From NCBI GenBank assembly GCA_937864225.1, contig CALMJK010000016.1, positions 160,030-224,029 of the forward strand: a stretch of DNA of 64,000 bases, read 5' to 3'. This document shows positions 30,463 through 39,328 of this stretch, piece by piece (the stretch's first letter is position 1; the number at the start of each line of letters is the position of its first letter). The DNA comes from an uncultured bacterium. GTDB lineage: Bacteria; Krumholzibacteriota; Krumholzibacteriia; LZORAL124-64-63. The position numbers were made by a program, and so were the translations under genes. The notes beneath the pieces are model-generated. The model searched no databases. It saw only the letters and a list, made by a program, of their open reading frames with translations, and was not told where the DNA came from.

Positions 30463-31383
30463 ATGGCACTGAAGAACGGGAAGGATTTCCTCAGCATCGA
30501 GCAGCACACGACGGAAGACCTGCGCCGCATCCTCGACCTGGCCAAGGCGCAAAAACCCCTGGCGCGCGCGCACAAGCTGCCGCCGTCGCATCCGGGCCGC
30601 GTGCTGGCGTGTGTCTTCGCCAAGCCCAGCCTGCGCACCCGCGTCAGTTTCGAGGTGGCCATCCGCCAGCTGGGCGGCACCTCGCTGTACATCACGGATC
30701 AGGAAATCGGGCTGGGCAAGCGCGAATCGGTGCACGACGTGGCCAAGGTGCTGTCGCGTTTCGTCGACGGCATCATGATCCGCACCTTCAAGCAGGCGGA
30801 CGTGGACGGGCTAGCCCGGCACGCCACGGTGCCCGTCGTGAACGGGTTGACCGACCTGCTGCATCCCTGCCAGGTGATGGGCGACATCCTGACCATCGAG
30901 GAGCACCTCGGCAGCGTCGAGAACAAGACCGTCGTCATGGTCGGCGACGGTAACAACCTGGCCAACAGCTGGCTCACGGCGGCCATGCGCTTCCCGTTCA
31001 CGTTCGTGCTGGCTTGCCCCCGGGGCTACGAGCCGGACGAGCGGATCCTGCAAGAGGCCGATCGCGCGGGCGCGTCGTACGTGATCACGAACGATCCGCG
31101 CGAGGCCATGCAGGGCGCGCACGTCATCTACGGCGACGTCTGGACCAGCATGGGCCAGGAGGCGGAGGGCCAGAAACGGCTGCGCGATTTCACGGGCTTC
31201 CAGATCAACGACGACCTGTTGGCGGACGTCGACCCGTCGTGCATCGTGCTGCACTGCCTGCCGGCGCACCGCGGCGAGGAGATCACCGATGCCGTCATGG
31301 ACGGCCCGCGTTCGGCGGTGTTCGATCAGGCCGAGAACCGCCTGCACGCGCAGCGGGCCATCCTGGCCCTGCTGATGGCGTAG
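30463..31383 (+). CDS. argF: Ornithine carbamoyltransferase
   Basis: 306 residues. Carbamoyl-phosphate motif KPSLRTRVSFE (the usual STRTR carries SLRTR here, as in several bacterial homologues), HPCQ, and the ornithine-binding FHCLPAHRGEEI-like end (HCLPAHRGEEI). It makes citrulline from ornithine for arginine synthesis. Acetyl- or succinylornithine enzymes have related sequences; the HCLPAHRG motif favours ornithine. ATG 30463 follows GAGGAGG. No other arginine genes adjoin it. Confidence 0.88.
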   Translation: MALKNGKDFLSIEQHTTEDLRRILDLAKAQKPLARAHKLPPSHPGRVLACVFAKPSLRTRVSFEVAIRQLGGTSLYITDQEIGLGKRESVHDVAKVLSRFVDGIMIRTFKQADVDGLARHATVPVVNGLTDLLHPCQVMGDILTIEEHLGSVENKTVVMVGDGNNLANSWLTAAMRFPFTFVLACPRGYEPDERILQEADRAGASYVITNDPREAMQGAHVIYGDVWTSMGQEAEGQKRLRDFTGFQINDDLLADVDPSCIVLHCLPAHRGEEITDAVMDGPRSAVFDQAENRLHAQRAILALLMA

Positions 31384-31386
31384 GCG

Positions 31387-32562
31387 ATGGCGGCCGGCGC
31401 GGCACGGCCGGGCACGAGGGCAGGCTCGCTGGCGGCGAGCCTGGCCCTGGCGCTCGCCGCGGGGTGCGCCAGCGTGGAGCCGCCGCCCGGCGGTCCCGAG
31501 GACCGCACGCCGCCCCGGCTCGCGTCCGCCTGGCCGGAGTCCGGAACGGTCGGGTTGGGCGAGGTGCGGGAGCTGCTCTTCTCGTTCTCGGAGAAGGTGG
31601 AGCCGCGGCCTGCCGAGCGCTTCCTGCGCCTGTACCCACCCGTGAAGATCGCCGACACGGACTGGAGCGGCCGGCGGCAGGCGCGCGTGCGCCTGGCGGA
31701 GCCGTTGCCGCCGGACACGGTGATCGTGGTCGAGATCGTGCGGGGCCTGCCGGACGCGCACCGCGTGCCCAGCGTCGGCGCGCGCGCTTTCCCGTTGGCG
31801 ACCGCGGACAGCCTGCCCGCCGGCGAGGTCGCCGGCGTCCTGGCGCGCGGCGGCAAGCCCGTCGGCGGCGCGGTCGTGGAATTGCTGCCGGTGGCGGGGC
31901 CCGCCGACGACAGCCCCCGCGCCAGCGCCCTGCGCCGCGCCGAGAGCGACTCGCTCGGCCGCTATCGACTGCCGTGGCTGCCGGTGCCCGGCGGCCCGTG
32001 GCTGCTGCGGGCGTTTGAAGACGCCGACGGGGACGGCCGGCCCGGCGAGCGGGAGGCGCGTCGGGATGCGCCGGACACGCTTTGGCTCACGCCGCAGAGC
32101 GCGCGCCTGGCGCTGCCGGAACTGGCGCTCTTTGCGCCGGACGACCCCGGCACGGTGGCCGGGCAGGTCGACAGCACGGCGCCCTGGACGGCGCCGCTCT
32201 TGGGCTGGGTGGAGCGGATCGCGGAGACAGACACGGGCTTGGTCGCCCGTCCGCTGGCGCGCGCGCCGCGCGGCAGGCAGCCGGTCGAGCGCGGCGCACG
32301 CGTGGCGTGGGACAAGGTCGGGCCGGGTCTCGTGCGCCTGGTGCTCTTCACCGACCTGGACGGGGACTCGCTGCCCAGCCTGGTCGCGCGCCCGCCGGAC
32401 ACGGTGCGGATCTGGCTGGAACCGCACGCCTGGGCCGACTCGCTGCTCGTGCTGCCGGGCCTGGAAACCCGCTTCCGAGCCCCGGTTTTCCCTGATACCC
32501 TCACCCTCTGGCGCGGCGCCCCGCCCGAAAGCGCCGCGACCGACCTGCCCGTCTTGCGCTGA
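31387..32562 (+). CDS. Lipoprotein with bacterial Ig-like (Big_5-type) domain
   Basis: 391 residues. A signal sequence ends in the lipobox LAAGC (Cys about residue 27), followed by the stretch PPPGGPEDRTPPRLASAWPESGT, typical of an Ig-like lipoprotein family widespread in Bacteroidota and relatives. An Ig-like domain occupies about 35-140; a carboxypeptidase-regulatory-like beta-sandwich (GEVAGVLARGGKPVGGAVVEL) follows. Two Asp-rich loops (DADGDGRPGERE, DLDGDSLP) could bind calcium. It is probably on the outer membrane; the function is unknown. ATG 31387 is 3 nt after argF with no clear Shine-Dalgarno, so the start rests on the signal sequence. Confidence 0.75.
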   Translation: MAAGAARPGTRAGSLAASLALALAAGCASVEPPPGGPEDRTPPRLASAWPESGTVGLGEVRELLFSFSEKVEPRPAERFLRLYPPVKIADTDWSGRRQARVRLAEPLPPDTVIVVEIVRGLPDAHRVPSVGARAFPLATADSLPAGEVAGVLARGGKPVGGAVVELLPVAGPADDSPRASALRRAESDSLGRYRLPWLPVPGGPWLLRAFEDADGDGRPGEREARRDAPDTLWLTPQSARLALPELALFAPDDPGTVAGQVDSTAPWTAPLLGWVERIAETDTGLVARPLARAPRGRQPVERGARVAWDKVGPGLVRLVLFTDLDGDSLPSLVARPPDTVRIWLEPHAWADSLLVLPGLETRFRAPVFPDTLTLWRGAPPESAATDLPVLR

Positions 32563-32587
32563 AGCGGCGACGGCTGCCGGAGGTGCC

Positions 32588-33409
32588 ATGACCGCGCGTT
32601 TGCCGTTCGTCAAAATGCACGGCGCCGGCAACGATTTCATCATGGTGGACGCGCGGTGCCAGCCGCCGGGAGAGCTGACCGCCGCGCGCATCGCCGCGCT
32701 GTGCGATCGGCGCCGGGGCGTGGGCGGCGACGGCCTGATCGTCGTGAGCGCGGTGCCGGACGCGGATTTCGCCATGCGCTATTTCAACGCCGACGGCCGC
32801 GAGGCCGCGATGTGCGGCAACGGCGCCCGCTGCGCGGTGGTGTTCGCCCGGCGGCTGGGCCTCGTCCAGCGCGCGCAGTGCGAGTTCCGCACCGCCTCCG
32901 GACTGGTGAGCGGCCGCTGCGAAGCGGGCGAGGTGGCCGTGACGCTCACGCCGCCCGGCCCGGTTCGCTTGCACGTGCCGGTGGCGGGTTCGCCCTTTGC
33001 GGAGCACCATTTCGCCGACACGGGCGTGCCCCACCTCGTGGTGCCGGTGCCCGACGTCGCGGGCGTCGAGCTGCCGACGTGGGGCCCGTTCCTGCGGCGC
33101 CACGCCGCGTTCGCCCCGCAGGGCACCAATGTCGATTGGGTCTCGCCGCCGCTGGCGCCGGACGGTCCGTGGCGGCTGCGCACCTTCGAGCGCGGCGTGG
33201 AGGACGAGACCCTCGCCTGCGGCACGGGCGCGGCGGCGGCGGCGCTGCTGCTGTGCCGGCTCGGAAGGGCGACTCCGCCGGTCGCGCTGCTCACGCGCGG
33301 GGGCGACGTGCTGACGCTGGACGTGCACGACGAGCAGGGGGGCACGCGGCTCACGTTGCGCGGGCCGGCCGTCGTGGCCTTCGAGGGGGAGGCGGATTGG
33401 CATGACTGA
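32588..33409 (+). CDS. dapF: Diaminopimelate epimerase
   Basis: 273 residues. Interconverts LL- and meso-diaminopimelate for lysine and peptidoglycan. Opening motif FVKMHGAGNDF, first catalytic Cys about residue 76 in AAMCGNGARC, second about 211 in TLACGTGAAA. ATG 32588 follows GGAGG. It overlaps dapA by 8 nt, and dapA overlaps dapB by 4 nt, so the three are one coupled unit. Confidence 0.96.
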   Translation: MTARLPFVKMHGAGNDFIMVDARCQPPGELTAARIAALCDRRRGVGGDGLIVVSAVPDADFAMRYFNADGREAAMCGNGARCAVVFARRLGLVQRAQCEFRTASGLVSGRCEAGEVAVTLTPPGPVRLHVPVAGSPFAEHHFADTGVPHLVVPVPDVAGVELPTWGPFLRRHAAFAPQGTNVDWVSPPLAPDGPWRLRTFERGVEDETLACGTGAAAAALLLCRLGRATPPVALLTRGGDVLTLDVHDEQGGTRLTLRGPAVVAFEGEADWHD

Positions 33410-34319
33410 CAAGACCTGGACCTTGCCGGACGGCGTGTACACGGCGCTGGTGACGCCGCTGCGCGACGGCGCGCTGGACCGCGACGCGTGGCGGCGGCTG
33501 GTCGGCCGGCAGATCGCCGGCGGGGTGGCCGGAATCGTGCCGGCCGGCAGCACCGGCGAGGGCGCGACGCTGACCGCCGCCGAGCGCGAGTGGCTGGTGC
33601 GGGAGTGCGTGGCGCTGACGCGCGGGCGCTGCGCGGTGATCGCCGGCGCGGGCACGAACGCGACGGCGACGACGATCGAGGCCGTGCGCGCGGTCCGCGA
33701 CTGGGGCGCGGACGCCGCCATGGTCGTCACGCCCTATTACAACAAGCCGCAGCAGCACGGCCTGCTGGCGCATTTCCGCGCGGTGGCGCGCGCGGTCGAG
33801 TTGCCGCTGGTCGTCTACAACGTGCCCGGCCGCACCGGCGTGAACCTGCTGCCGGCCACCGCGGCCCTGCTGTCGACCGAGCCCAACGTGGTCGCGCTCA
33901 AGGAGGCCAGCGGCAACCTCGATCAGATCGAGGAGGCGATCGAGCGCTGCAACCTGAAAGTGCTGTCGGGCGACGACGGCCTCAATTTCCCGATCTGGGG
34001 CCGGGGCGGGCGCGGCACGATTTCCGTGGTCAGCAACCTGCTGCCGGGCACGGTGGCGCGCATGTGGCGCGCTTGGACCGCCGGCGACGTTGGCCAGGCC
34101 TGGTCCCTATCGCGCGCCCTCGACCCCGTGGTGAAGGCCTGCTTCCTCGAGTCCAATCCGGTGCCCGTGAAGGAGCTGCTGCATTTGGCGGGCCTGTGCG
34201 CGCGCGAGCCCCGGTTGCCGCTGGCGACGGTCGCGCCGCCCACGGCCGAGCGGCTGGCCGCGTTCTTCCATGACACGCTGGCGCCGCTGCTGGCGCGCGA
34301 CGGGGAGGCGCCGGCATGA
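33402..34319 (+). CDS. dapA: 4-hydroxy-tetrahydrodipicolinate synthase
   Basis: 305 residues, a TIM barrel of the usual length. It condenses pyruvate with aspartate semialdehyde. Schiff-base Lys about 167 in VALKEASGN; Tyr about 139 in VVYNVPGRTG; the PAGSTGEGAT loop carries Ser where many members have Thr (GTTGE), a mild substitution. Start ATG 33402 lies inside dapF. Confidence 0.95.
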   Translation: MTDKTWTLPDGVYTALVTPLRDGALDRDAWRRLVGRQIAGGVAGIVPAGSTGEGATLTAAEREWLVRECVALTRGRCAVIAGAGTNATATTIEAVRAVRDWGADAAMVVTPYYNKPQQHGLLAHFRAVARAVELPLVVYNVPGRTGVNLLPATAALLSTEPNVVALKEASGNLDQIEEAIERCNLKVLSGDDGLNFPIWGRGGRGTISVVSNLLPGTVARMWRAWTAGDVGQAWSLSRALDPVVKACFLESNPVPVKELLHLAGLCAREPRLPLATVAPPTAERLAAFFHDTLAPLLARDGEAPA

Positions 34320-35056
34320 TCGCCGTCACCGTGCACGGGGCGCAGGGGAGGATGGGCAGGTTGGTGACCGAGCTCGTCGCCGCGACGCCCGACCTGCGCC
34401 TGGCCGCGCTCGTGACCGAGCCGGGGCGAGAGCAGGCCGTCGGCTCCTTTCACGCGACGCTGCCGCTCGTGGGACAGGAGCGGCTGGGGGAGGTGGCGCC
34501 GGCGGGCGGGGTGATCGTGGACTTCTCGCTGGCCCCCGCCCTGGGCGGATTGTTGCGCGGGGCCGGGGCGGCCGAGGCGCCGCTGGTGGTCGGCACGACG
34601 GGGCACGGCGCGGCGCAGCTCGCACAGTTGCAGGCGTACGCCGCGCGCCACGCGGTCGTGCTGGCCGCGAATTTCAGCGTGGGCATCGCCGCGCTCCAGC
34701 TGGCGCTGGAGCTGCTGGCGCGCGCGTTGCCGGAGGATTTCCAGGCGGCGCAGGTCGAGACCCATCACCGGCACAAGCTGGACGCGCCCAGCGGCACGGC
34801 CCGTCACCTGGCGGCCGCCTGGGAGCGGGCGCGCGGCGGCGGCGCCGTGACGACCCACGCGCTGCGCTTGGGCGGAATCACGGGCGAGCACGCCTGGACG
34901 TTGGCCGACGACGAGGAGACCCTCGTGGTGACCCATCGCGCGCACTCGCGGCGCGCCTTCGGCCGCGGGGTGCTGCCGGCGATCCGCTTCGCGGCCGCGG
35001 CGGCGCCCGGCCTTTACGGCCTGAGCGACGTGTTGGCCACGCGCGGCGGCCCTTGA
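34316..35056 (+). CDS. dapB: 4-hydroxy-tetrahydrodipicolinate reductase
   Basis: 246 residues, slightly short of the common 250-270. An N-terminal dinucleotide-binding start VTVHGAQGRMGR, LVVGTTGHG, the central substrate motif ETHHRHKLDAPSGTA and a C-terminal GVLPAIRFA segment define the family. It reduces the DapA product with NAD(P)H. ATGA overlap with dapA. A hairpin terminator follows. Confidence 0.95.
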   Translation: MIAVTVHGAQGRMGRLVTELVAATPDLRLAALVTEPGREQAVGSFHATLPLVGQERLGEVAPAGGVIVDFSLAPALGGLLRGAGAAEAPLVVGTTGHGAAQLAQLQAYAARHAVVLAANFSVGIAALQLALELLARALPEDFQAAQVETHHRHKLDAPSGTARHLAAAWERARGGGAVTTHALRLGGITGEHAWTLADDEETLVVTHRAHSRRAFGRGVLPAIRFAAAAAPGLYGLSDVLATRGGP

Positions 35057-35067
35057 GGCGAAACGCG

Positions 35068-35094
35068 GCGAGGGCCCCTCTGGCGGGCCCTCGC
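35068..35094. terminator. Hairpin between convergent dapB and rpsT
   Basis: Perfect 10-bp stem GCGAGGGCCC / GGGCCCTCGC with a 7-nt loop, placed between the two convergent genes. Weak A/T bases flank it on both sides but no true T-run, so it is a probable bidirectional terminator. Confidence 0.6.
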
Positions 35095-35113
35095 GGCGAA
35101 AATGAGGCGGAGC

Positions 35114-35374
35114 TCAGCCCTTGTTGGCGAGATTCGCCAGGCGAGACTTCAAGCGGGCGGCGCGGCGCTTGGGGATGGTGCCCTTGCGCGCCTGCACGTC
35201 CACGAGGCTCGTGATCGCGGCCAGCTTGGCCGGCTGCGTCTCGGCAGTGGCCGCCGGCGCCTCGGCGCGGTAGGTCTTGATGGCGGTGCGCAACTCGCTG
35301 CGATTCTGCCGATTGCGCAAGCGAGCCTGCTCGTTGGTCTTGACTCGCTTCTTGGCGCTTTTGTGATGAGGCAA
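35114..35374 (-). CDS. rpsT: Small ribosomal subunit protein bS20
   Basis: 86 residues, very basic. Starts PHHKSAKKRVKTNEQARLRN and has the family core RSELRTAIK and the C-terminal Lys/Arg-rich helix. Binds 16S rRNA early in 30S assembly. The start codon is TTG at 35374-35372, preceded by AGGAGG at 7-nt spacing; no in-frame ATG or GTG is available. A non-ATG (TTG) start is also known for rpsT of E. coli, where it is tied to autogenous control. Transcribed leftward from a strong promoter overlapping the uvrC start. Confidence 0.96.
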   Translation of the reverse strand: MPHHKSAKKRVKTNEQARLRNRQNRSELRTAIKTYRAEAPAATAETQPAKLAAITSLVDVQARKGTIPKRRAARLKSRLANLANKG

Positions 35375-35406
35375 GGAATGACCTCCTGGGGCCGAAAGGA
35401 CCTTTG

Positions 35407-35435
35407 AATCTAGCCGCGGAAACGAGCCGTGTCAA
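35407..35435 (-). promoter_or_regulatory. rpsT promoter
   Basis: Read on the - strand: TTGACA (35435-35430), 17 bp, TAGATT (35412-35407). Perfect -35 and 4 of 6 -10. The -35 box lies on the uvrC start codon region, so transcription of rpsT and initiation of uvrC share the same DNA. Confidence 0.72.
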
Positions 35436-37297
35436 CCTCTGACGAAGCGGCGCCGGGCGCGCAAGCGCCGGCGGCCCTGGCCCGCCTGGCCACCCTGCCG
35501 GACGCGCCGGGCGTCTATCTGCACAAGAACCGCCAGGGCCGCGTCATCTACGTGGGCAAGGCGCGACGCCTGAGCGCGCGCGTGCGCGCCTATTTCCAGC
35601 CGGGAGCCGACCTGTCCGCCAAGACGGAGCACCTGGTCCGGCAGATCGCGGACTTCGACGTCATCGTCACCACCAACGAGGTCGAGGCGCTGATTCTCGA
35701 GGCCCAGTTGATCCGCGAGTACCGGCCCTACTGGAACGTGCGCCTCAAGGACGACAAATCCTTCCCGTACGTGCGCATCAGCGTGCAGGAACCGTTTCCG
35801 CGCGTGAGCGTGGTGCGCCGCCTGGCCGCCGACGGGGCGCGCCATTTCGGTCCTTACACCGACGCCAAGGCGTTGCGCGAGACCCTCAAGTTCGCGGCCG
35901 CGGCGTTCCGCGTGCGCACCTGCGAGCTCGACCTGCCGCGGCAGAGTTGCGCGCGCCCCTGCCTCGACTGGCAGCTCGGGCGATGCTCGGCGCCGTGCGT
36001 CGGCTACGAGGGGCAGGAGGCGTACGGACGGCGCGTGCGCCAGCTGCTGCTGTTCCTGGAAGGCGCGGATCGGCGTCTGTTGGCCGCCGTGCGCGCCGAG
36101 ATGCAGACGCACGCGGCGGCGCGGCGTTACGAGGCGGCGGCCGCAACTCGGGACCGCCTGCGCCGCCTGGAACAGACGCTGGGCCAGGCCCAGGCCGTCA
36201 GCGGCCTGGGCGGCGCGCTGGACGCTTGCGCGGTCGTGCGCGACGGCGACCACGCCAGCGGCGTGGTCCTGCGCGTGCGAGGCGGGAAGGTGCTCACGAC
36301 GCACCGTTTTCTGCTGACCGACCGGCTCGCCAGCGACACCGAGGTCTTCCTCGCGCAGCTGCTGCGCGAATATTACAGCCGTTGCCCCGAGGTGCCGGCG
36401 CGGGTCGTGGTCTCGCACGACCTGCCGGAAGGTGACCTCTGGCAGCAGTGGCTGGCGCAACGCAGGGGCGGCCGGGTCGCCGTGCGCCGGCCCCGGCGCG
36501 GCACGGCGAAGGCCGTGGTCGCGCTGGCCCTGGCCAATGCCGCGCATCACCTCGAGGCGCAGGGGCGGCTGACCGCGCGCGCCCCTGGCGCGGGCAAGCG
36601 CATCGCGGCGCCGGCCGTGGCGCTGCAGGAGGCCCTCGCCTTGCGCGCCGTGCCGTCGACCATCGAGTGCTTCGACATCTCGAACCTGAGCGGGCGCGAG
36701 GCGGTGGGGTCGCTGGTGGCGTTTCGCGACGGCAAGCCGTGGAAGGCCAGATATCGCCGCTTCCGGCTCAGGAACGTCGCGGCGGCGGACGATTGCGCGA
36801 TGATGCGCGAAGTGCTGGACCGCCACTACGCCAAACTCGCCGCCGCGGGCGAGCGGCCCGCGGACCTGGTCATGGTCGACGGCGGCGCGGGACAGTGGGG
36901 CGTCGCGCGCGACGTGCTCGACGCGCGCGGCTTCCCGGACACGGAGGTGATCGGCCTCGCCAAGCGCGAAGAGCTGGTGTATCGCGGCGGCGGGCGCCCG
37001 CCGCTGGCCTTGCCGGGCCACGACCCGGGCCGGCTGCTCCTGCAGCGCGTGCGCGACGAGGCGCATCGCTTCGCCCTGGCCTACCACCGCCTGCTGCGCG
37101 AGCGCCGCCAGGCGGCGTCGGAGCTGGACGACATCCCGGGCATCGGCGCGGTCAAGAAGCTGGCGCTGCTGCATCGCTTCGGATCCGTGGCGGGGGTCCG
37201 CGCCGCGGGGCGCGCCGAGCTGGCCGACGTGCGCGGCCTGACCCGGCACGACGTCGAGCGGATCCTGGCCTGGTTCGGACCGGACGCGCGGCGCTGA
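35429..37297 (+). CDS. uvrC: UvrABC excinuclease subunit C
   Basis: 622 residues. N-terminal GIY-YIG-type nuclease (DAPGVYLHKN...VIYVGKA; about 20-105), a Cys-rich segment RTCELDLPRQSCARPCLDWQ near residues 160-190, UvrB-interacting UVR helix, RNase H-like nuclease domain (STIECFDISNLSG; MVDGGAGQW) and a C-terminal helix-hairpin-helix pair (DDIPGIGAVKKLALL). Makes both incisions in nucleotide-excision repair. Start GTG 35429 with GGAAAC-type site; it overlaps the divergent rpsT -35 box. The stop overlaps the next ATG by one base. Confidence 0.95.
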   Translation: MSTSDEAAPGAQAPAALARLATLPDAPGVYLHKNRQGRVIYVGKARRLSARVRAYFQPGADLSAKTEHLVRQIADFDVIVTTNEVEALILEAQLIREYRPYWNVRLKDDKSFPYVRISVQEPFPRVSVVRRLAADGARHFGPYTDAKALRETLKFAAAAFRVRTCELDLPRQSCARPCLDWQLGRCSAPCVGYEGQEAYGRRVRQLLLFLEGADRRLLAAVRAEMQTHAAARRYEAAAATRDRLRRLEQTLGQAQAVSGLGGALDACAVVRDGDHASGVVLRVRGGKVLTTHRFLLTDRLASDTEVFLAQLLREYYSRCPEVPARVVVSHDLPEGDLWQQWLAQRRGGRVAVRRPRRGTAKAVVALALANAAHHLEAQGRLTARAPGAGKRIAAPAVALQEALALRAVPSTIECFDISNLSGREAVGSLVAFRDGKPWKARYRRFRLRNVAAADDCAMMREVLDRHYAKLAAAGERPADLVMVDGGAGQWGVARDVLDARGFPDTEVIGLAKREELVYRGGGRPPLALPGHDPGRLLLQRVRDEAHRFALAYHRLLRERRQAASELDDIPGIGAVKKLALLHRFGSVAGVRAAGRAELADVRGLTRHDVERILAWFGPDARR

Positions 37298-38211
37298 TGG
37301 AAACCGCGTGGGACAGCGGCGTGGCGGCCTACCTCGCGCACCTGGCGGCCGAAAAGGGGCTGGCCAGGAATTCGTTGCTGGCCTACCGGCGGGATCTGGC
37401 GGGGCTGCGGCGCTGGGCGGTGGCGGAGCGGATCGTCGACCCGGGCGCCGTGCGGGACGCCGACCTGCGCCGCTTCCTGATCGCCAGCGCACAGCGGCTG
37501 GGGCCGCGCTCGCGCGCGCGCCTGCTGTCGACGCTGCGGGGATTCTTCGCCTTCCTGGTGGCGGAGCGCCTGGCCGCGGCCGACCCGACGCAGACGCTGC
37601 TGGCGCCGCGCGCCGGCCGCCCGCTGCCGCGCGTGCTCAACCGCGCCCAGATCGAACGCCTGCTGGATACGCCGCCAGCCGGCGAGCCGGCCGGTCTGCG
37701 CGACCGGGCGATCCTGGAAGTGCTGTACGGGTGCGGGCTGCGCGTGAGCGAACTGTGCGGCCTGGACGTGGCGGACCTGGATCTGGCGGCGCGATTCGTG
37801 CGGGTGCTGGGCAAGGGCGACAAGGAGCGCGTGCTGCCGCTGGGCGAACCGGCGGCCCGCGCCGTCGAAGCCTGGCTCGCGCCCGGGCGTCCGGCCTGCC
37901 GGGGCAAACGCCCGAGCCCGGCGCTGTTCTTGAATCGCCGCGGCGGACGCATCACGCGGGTCGGCGTGTGGCAACTCCTGAAGCGGCACGCCCGGGCGGC
38001 GAGGATCGGCGCGGCGGTCAGCCCGCACGTCTTGCGGCACACCTTCGCCACGCATCTGCTGGAAGGGGGCGCGGACCTGCGCGTCGTGCAGGCGCTGCTG
38101 GGACACGCCGACCTGTCGACGACCGAGATCTACACCCACGTGGACCGGTCGTTCGTCGCCGAGGCCTATCGCAGCGCCCATCCCCGGGCCCGCGTCCGGC
38201 GCCGGGCCTGA
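37297..38211 (+). CDS. xerD: Tyrosine recombinase XerD
   Basis: 304 residues, second Xer recombinase of the window. Catalytic set complete: Arg in YGCGLRVSELCGL, Lys in GKGDKERVLP, HVLRHTFATHLLEGG, LLGHADLSTTEIY with nucleophile Tyr. LLEGGADLRVVQALLGH is typical of XerD. It should cut the second strand at dif with XerC. ATG 37297 overlaps the uvrC stop (TGATG). The XerD label rather than a second XerC copy is inferred from sequence flavour and from the hslV linkage of the other gene. Confidence 0.87.
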   Translation: METAWDSGVAAYLAHLAAEKGLARNSLLAYRRDLAGLRRWAVAERIVDPGAVRDADLRRFLIASAQRLGPRSRARLLSTLRGFFAFLVAERLAAADPTQTLLAPRAGRPLPRVLNRAQIERLLDTPPAGEPAGLRDRAILEVLYGCGLRVSELCGLDVADLDLAARFVRVLGKGDKERVLPLGEPAARAVEAWLAPGRPACRGKRPSPALFLNRRGGRITRVGVWQLLKRHARAARIGAAVSPHVLRHTFATHLLEGGADLRVVQALLGHADLSTTEIYTHVDRSFVAEAYRSAHPRARVRRRA

Positions 38212-38225
38212 GCGGGCGTCGCGCT

Positions 38226-38254
38226 TTGACATGGCCTCGGGGCGATGGTACTGT
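38226..38254 (+). promoter_or_regulatory. Probable trpS promoter
   Basis: Perfect TTGACA (38226-38231), 17 bp, TACTGT (38249-38254). The -35 overlaps an in-frame ATG at 38231, so that ATG cannot start trpS if this promoter is used. Confidence 0.5.
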
Positions 38255-38305
38255 TGCGCCCGTTCGTCCGGCCCGGCGCGGTCCCGACTTCCGAGGCAGG
38301 CACGC

Positions 38306-39316
38306 TTGACGCCCGCAGCTTCGCATCCACCGCAGCCATCCCGCATCGTCCTCAGCGGCGCTCGTCCGACCGGGCGGCTGCATTGGGGCAACTACACCGG
38401 GGCGCTCGAGAACTGGGTGCAGCTGCAGGGCTCGTACCGCTGCTTCTTCATGGTGGCGGACTGGCACGTGCTGACCACGGCCCTCGATCGCGCCGCCGAC
38501 ATCCCGGCCAACACGCGGGAAATGGTGCTGGACTGGCTGGGCGCCGGCCTGGACCCGGATCGCTCGGTCCTGTTCGTGCAATCCCAGATCAAGGAGCACG
38601 CCGAGCTCTACCTGCTGCTGGCCATGCTCGTGTCGATGGGCCGCCTCGAGCGCAACCCGACCTTCAAGGAGCAGATCCGCGACCTGAACCTGGGCGGCGA
38701 GATCAGCTATGGACATCTCGGGTATCCCGTGCTGCAGGCCGCCGACATCCTGGCCTACCGCGCGCACGCGGTGCCGGTGGGCGAGGACCAGGTGCCGCAC
38801 CTGGAGCTGACGCGCGAGATGGCGCGGCGCTTCAACCATCTCTTCGGCGAGGTTTTTCCCGAGCCGGAGGCCCTGCTGACCAAGTTCCCGCGCTTCCCGG
38901 GCACGGACGGCAAGCGCATGAGCAAATCGCTCGGCAACACCATCGAGATCGCCGCCTCGCCGCAGGAGATCCGCGACCGCCTCAAGCCGGCGTTCACCGA
39001 CCCGGCCCGGCTGCGCCGTAACGATCCGGGCCATCCCGAGGTCTGCGGCATCTACACGTACTGGCAGAAGTTCGCGCCGGCCGAGGCGGCGCAGACCGCG
39101 TCCGAGTGCCGCGGCGCCCAGCGCGGATGCGTCGACTGCAAGCGGATGCTGGCCGACCACGCCATCGCCGTTTTCGCGCCGCTGCGGGAGCGGCGGGCAC
39201 GCTACGAGAACGATCCGGCGAGCGTGGCGGACATCGTCGCGGCCGGTTGCACCGCCGCGCGCGCGGCCGCGGCCGCCACCATGGAGCACGCGCGCGCCGC
39301 CATCCACGTCGGCTGA
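38306..39316 (+). CDS. trpS: Tryptophanyl-tRNA synthetase
   Basis: 336 residues, close to E. coli TrpS (334). Class I signature GARPTGRLHWGNYTGALENW (HIGH equivalent) and KRMSKSLGNT (KMSKS equivalent); a Cys-containing stretch ECRGAQRGCVDCK near the end is family-typical. Charges tRNA-Trp. Start chosen as TTG 38306 with GAGGCAGG upstream; the frame extends to ATG 38231 but that lies in the promoter. First of the run trpS-scpA-scpB-rluB. Confidence 0.94.
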   Translation: MTPAASHPPQPSRIVLSGARPTGRLHWGNYTGALENWVQLQGSYRCFFMVADWHVLTTALDRAADIPANTREMVLDWLGAGLDPDRSVLFVQSQIKEHAELYLLLAMLVSMGRLERNPTFKEQIRDLNLGGEISYGHLGYPVLQAADILAYRAHAVPVGEDQVPHLELTREMARRFNHLFGEVFPEPEALLTKFPRFPGTDGKRMSKSLGNTIEIAASPQEIRDRLKPAFTDPARLRRNDPGHPEVCGIYTYWQKFAPAEAAQTASECRGAQRGCVDCKRMLADHAIAVFAPLRERRARYENDPASVADIVAAGCTAARAAAAATMEHARAAIHVG

Positions 39317-39328
39317 GAAGGAGCGACC

